From positions 216,952 to 280,951 of the forward strand of contig CACRXP010000151.1 of NCBI GenBank assembly GCA_902702965.1: a DNA stretch of 64,000 nucleotides, given 5' to 3'. Shown here piece after piece: positions 61,246 through 64,000 of this stretch (positions within the stretch are counted from its first letter, which is position 1; every line of letters starts with the position of its first letter). The position numbers and the translations under genes are program-made. This DNA comes from Spirometra erinaceieuropaei. Taxonomy: Eukaryota; Platyhelminthes; Cestoda; Diphyllobothriidea; Diphyllobothriidae. Under the pieces are notes generated by a model. It searched no databases and was not told where the DNA came from. It saw only the letters and a program-made list of their open reading frames with translations.

Positions 61246-62434
61246 TTTCTCGCGTCTTCTATTCCGTGCCGTGCATATGCATGTGCTTCTCTCGACTACT
61301 CATCCGCCTTCAACACTATCCCGCGCCAACACCTCCTGACCAAAGCAGCTGCGTGCGACACTCCGAGCTGGGTTGTCTCTTGGCTTAGAGATTATTTTTC
61401 CTCCCGCACTCAGTTTGTCCAGTCGGGAAAGAGAAAATCTTCTATTCTTCCAAATAATTGTGGAGTTCTACAAGGTTCCATCTTATCCCCTCATCTTTTC
61501 TCCCTACATACTGATGATTTGAGATCGTCAAACGACTGCCTGTATGTTAAGTATGCCGATGACATGGTCGTAGGCCATCCACTCAAAAACCTGACTCACC
61601 TACATTCTTTAAAGGATGGCTTAGATCACGTCTCCGCATGGTCTTCGAATAATGGACTCCTACTCAACAATCAGAAATCAGTACAGTGTGTGTTTCGATT
61701 GCGACCCTCTCCCATTCCTGAACCTTTGGATATTCTTCCCAATGAGGTATCTTCTTTCCGATACCTAGGTGTTACTTTATCCTCAAATCTCTCTTTCTCT
61801 CTTCATATGGAAACCCTTTTAACAAAAATTCAAAGACCTGTTTATTACATTCGTCGTCTACGTTCATATCACACACCCCAGTCCTTAATCTGGCGATTCA
61901 TAGATGGCTGTATTCTTCCACTCATTCTTTATTGTTCTCCAGTTATTTTTCCAGCTTTACTTAAAAAAGATCTAATTATTTTTAAACGTGTCATTCGAAT
62001 GCTCGCCTCTGCTGCTGGTGTCTCCTATCATATTTTAGTTGATATCATCGTGCAGCGACACTTCAACTCGGTGGAGCAATTCGCTGACCGAATTCTGAAT
62101 GACACCGTCCATCCCCTTCATAATGAGTTAATGGCTGCGAAATCCTTACGCCCCATGCGTCGATGCTTCCGCCACATCCCTTGCCGCACTTCGGCCTATC
62201 GGAATTCCATACTGCCATTTCTAGCCCGGTATCTCATCTGCAAAGATGTTGAAAAACAAAAACTAAAACTCGATCTTGCACCTTAAAGTCCTTTTTTCTC
62301 CATATATAATCATGTCCACCTGTCCAAAACCTATTAATCTCTATGGTAATCACTGTGTACTGGAGAACCGTTTTTGCTGAAAGTTTTGAAAGTTATTTTC
62401 AAAATAAAGCAGTCCTCTCTCTCTCTCTCTCTAT
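61246..62434 (+). mobile_element. CR1/Rex-type LINE, 5'-truncated 3' end with an intact reverse transcriptase stretch
   Basis: Open from about 61246 to the stop at 62284-62286 in one frame, about 345 codons, without an internal stop. Visible: SLDYSSAFNTIPRQHLL (61288-61338), motif A; GVLQGSILSPHLFSLHTDDL (61462-61521), motif B; YADD (61552-61563), the catalytic box, followed by MVVG; and a C-terminal LINE block ending HPLHNELMAAKSLRPMRRCF and YRNSILPFLARYL, as in CR1/Rex/Babar-type elements. The N-terminal endonuclease and the start of the reverse transcriptase are missing (5' truncation near 61190). A short 3' UTR carries AATAAA (62404) and ends in a (CT)n run at 62417-62434, the kind of microsatellite end known in this group. 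An uninterrupted frame makes this the youngest-looking retroelement in the window. Confidence 0.9.
62417..62434 (+). repeat. (CT)n run at the LINE 3' end
   Basis: Eighteen bases of TC/CT repeats directly after the AATAAA-containing 3' UTR of the LINE. Probably the element's terminal repeat. Confidence 0.85.
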
Positions 62435-63329
62435 TCACCAACGCGTGTCTTTGGTTTAAGGCTGGGTTTTTTTTGCTCATCTCAGCATCCCCCATAAGGT
62501 CGTTGGCAGTATCACTGTCGGCACTACTCTGAGGAACCTCACCAATGAATGCCAGCCCCTCCATGCCTACTCACATAGTGAGCGTAATCATCGGCAACTG
62601 ATCAGCCGGCCGAATATCTTAATGTCTACCTCCACATATCAAATCCTTTACCCGGGACAAGTCATGATATATAAATATATATATCCAAGGACTCCAAGCA
62701 CAGAAATTTGGTGAGCTGGGCCAATCAAACTCCGTCCGGCAACTAAAACTCCCGAAGGACGGCCTCTCACTGTACTTGCTGGTTGTGGGCGAATTGAGGG
62801 AGATCTTGTTGTAGTAACTGCAAAATATGAACCCATGCATGATTCTCTCAATAGTCATTTTCGGTACTTCAAAACACACTGCAAGTAAAGTCCTGGGACT
62901 AACCAAACTGGCCGACGTCCACTTGATTTTATTCACTCGCAGTGGTTGCTTCCTATCTAACAGCGACATCCGAACTTAAAGTCCTGCCGAACCCCTCGAC
63001 ACTTCCTTCAATCTAAACTAAAAGGTCCTCAATCCAAAATCCAAACCGCAAACAAAAGTTGTTGAAGCTAGACTTTTTCACTTATGTCAAACGACCTGTT
63101 GCCAGATTATTATTTTAACTCAGCGACTGTCGATTGCCTTCTAGCCTATCTCTATGCCCACGCAATGGGCTGAATGAGATAAGTTGGACCAACACGGGTG
63201 ACAGATTACAGCAGAGCCCTCAAACCCTACAAAAAAGCACGCATGGGTGAGAGTTGTGAATTGACTCTTAGGCACAGGCTCACTGACTACTTCGTCAATC
63301 TGCGCCCAATAGCAGCATCGGGTGGCTGA
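62435..63329. other. No gene seen
   Basis: Includes an (AT)-rich stretch at about 62668-62686. The minus frame at 62619-62969 (116 codons) has no recognisable domain. Confidence 0.45.
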
Positions 63330-63775
63330 TCAGATCGGACAGCGAAATGCTGCATGGATGGGGGAGTTGTAGCTTGGAAGGCTGCCAAGGGATGGGATAA
63401 CTCCGACCTTCTCAGGGTGAAGATTCAGGCTGCAATGGCTCCTTCTTAATGTGGCATACATGGCACTTTCATTCAGATGGGAGCCGAACTGGCCGCCTCT
63501 TGTCTATACGAAAACCTAGTCCAGCATGCGCGAAAAAAACATGTGTGACACGCGCGGACAAACCGTTTAGCTCAATCAACCACCGCGCCTGATCCAACTT
63601 CCTACTGTCTTGACTCTGTCTTGCCACTGGACCCAGGAAGATGAGGAAGGAAGATGGTAGATGCTGCGCAAATAAACTATCACTATAAACTAATTTGCGC
63701 TCGAATCACCGTTGACTGGCCTCTCTTGCTGCGGGGCACGATGTGGACACCGCCATTCGAGGTGGTTGGACTAAC
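63330..63775 (-). repeat. Dispersed repeat family C, longest copy
   Basis: On the minus strand: a head with ctttgcgcagcatctaccat-like text, ggcgcggtggttgattgag (A-box-like), gctaaacgg, gtcacacatg, ttttttcgcgc, agttcggctcccatc (B-box-like), cattaagaaggagccattgc, then gttatcccatcccttggc. This series matches 25.2-25.5 kb (plus) and, in parts, 15.3 and 22.8-23.1 kb. No long coding frame, so a SINE-like element is likely. Confidence 0.65.
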
Positions 63776-64000
63776 GGTATCTTTAAGGTTAAGGTTCTGT
63801 GATCCCCTTGGTAAATAAGAATGATTTAGAGCGATATTAAGTCATTTTTTGTTTTCTCTTTCCTTATTCACATACTGGATTTCCGGAACACTGAGGTGTA
63901 CTGAAAATCTCCCGGACATCTACGTAATTTTTGGCTTCAGTCACCAGTCCCTAAGATGAGTGACTTCGCAATTCTCCTACAGGGTCAAACATAAACGTCT

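Noticed and set aside
63325..63360. ggctgatcag...gcgaaatgc in family C, hammerhead-like
   Set aside because: The core would read CTGATCA, and the arms do not pair.
1..64000. CRISPR arrays, bacterial operons, rRNA genes
   Set aside because: No regularly spaced short repeats, no ribosome-binding-site-led gene clusters and no rRNA-like sequence were seen.

Overview
The window looks like animal (eukaryotic) genomic DNA that is poor in genes and full of old transposable elements. There are no bacterial-type operons. Long reading frames are rare, and almost every one that can be recognised is a mobile-element relic. The best guess is a parasitic flatworm, possibly a tapeworm. This is inference from four things: several Penelope-like elements with GIY-YIG domains, RTE and CR1/Rex-type LINEs, TTAGGG-like interstitial repeats, and a hammerhead-bearing, tRNA-like retroposon resembling the SM-alpha repeats of schistosomes. 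No database search was possible.

Layout. 1-110 is the end of a long-TIR Tc1/mariner-like MITE (family A). 389-621 and 1643-1716 are two candidate exons whose splice phases match. 12.4-12.8 kb and 16.3-16.8 kb hold degenerate telomere-like repeats, the second in a 243-bp tandem duplication. 14.0-15.0 kb is another MITE. 17.2-17.9 kb is a Penelope relic (PLE3). 19.0-22.3 kb is a second Penelope relic (PLE1), with an inverted copy of its tail 1.4 kb away. 23.4-24.4 kb is a near-perfect palindromic MITE. 26.8-27.7 kb is another MITE. 30.5-32.0 kb is an RTE-type LINE relic on the minus strand. 37.0-38.06 kb is a MITE carrying a nested 413-bp hammerhead retroposon inside a 12-bp target duplication. 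41.4 kb and 45.9 kb carry hammerhead-like Penelope ends. 43.8 kb encodes a small putative secreted protein. 46.8-48.8 kb is a third Penelope relic (PLE2) with inverted ends. 49.8-50.3 kb is a Tc1/mariner transposase relic. 53.6 kb is a good candidate exon on the minus strand. 54.6-55.3 kb is a MITE. 56.4-57.7 kb is a cluster of the hammerhead retroposon in tandem and inverted arrangement. 61.2-62.4 kb is a CR1/Rex-type LINE 3' end.

How the parts relate. The most interesting feature is family B, a tRNA-like retroposon with a hammerhead ribozyme core. It sits in the same window as three Penelope-like reverse transcriptases, at least one of which has hammerhead-like terminal repeats. Small hammerhead retroposons are thought to be copied by Penelope-type enzymes, so the window may hold both the parasite and relatives of its helper. 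The MITEs share their outer end (CAGTAGGT...CATGAAATG) with the start of the transposase relic, a possible autonomous partner. Host coding content is limited to a few short candidate exons of unknown function, probably widely spaced pieces of genes with long introns.
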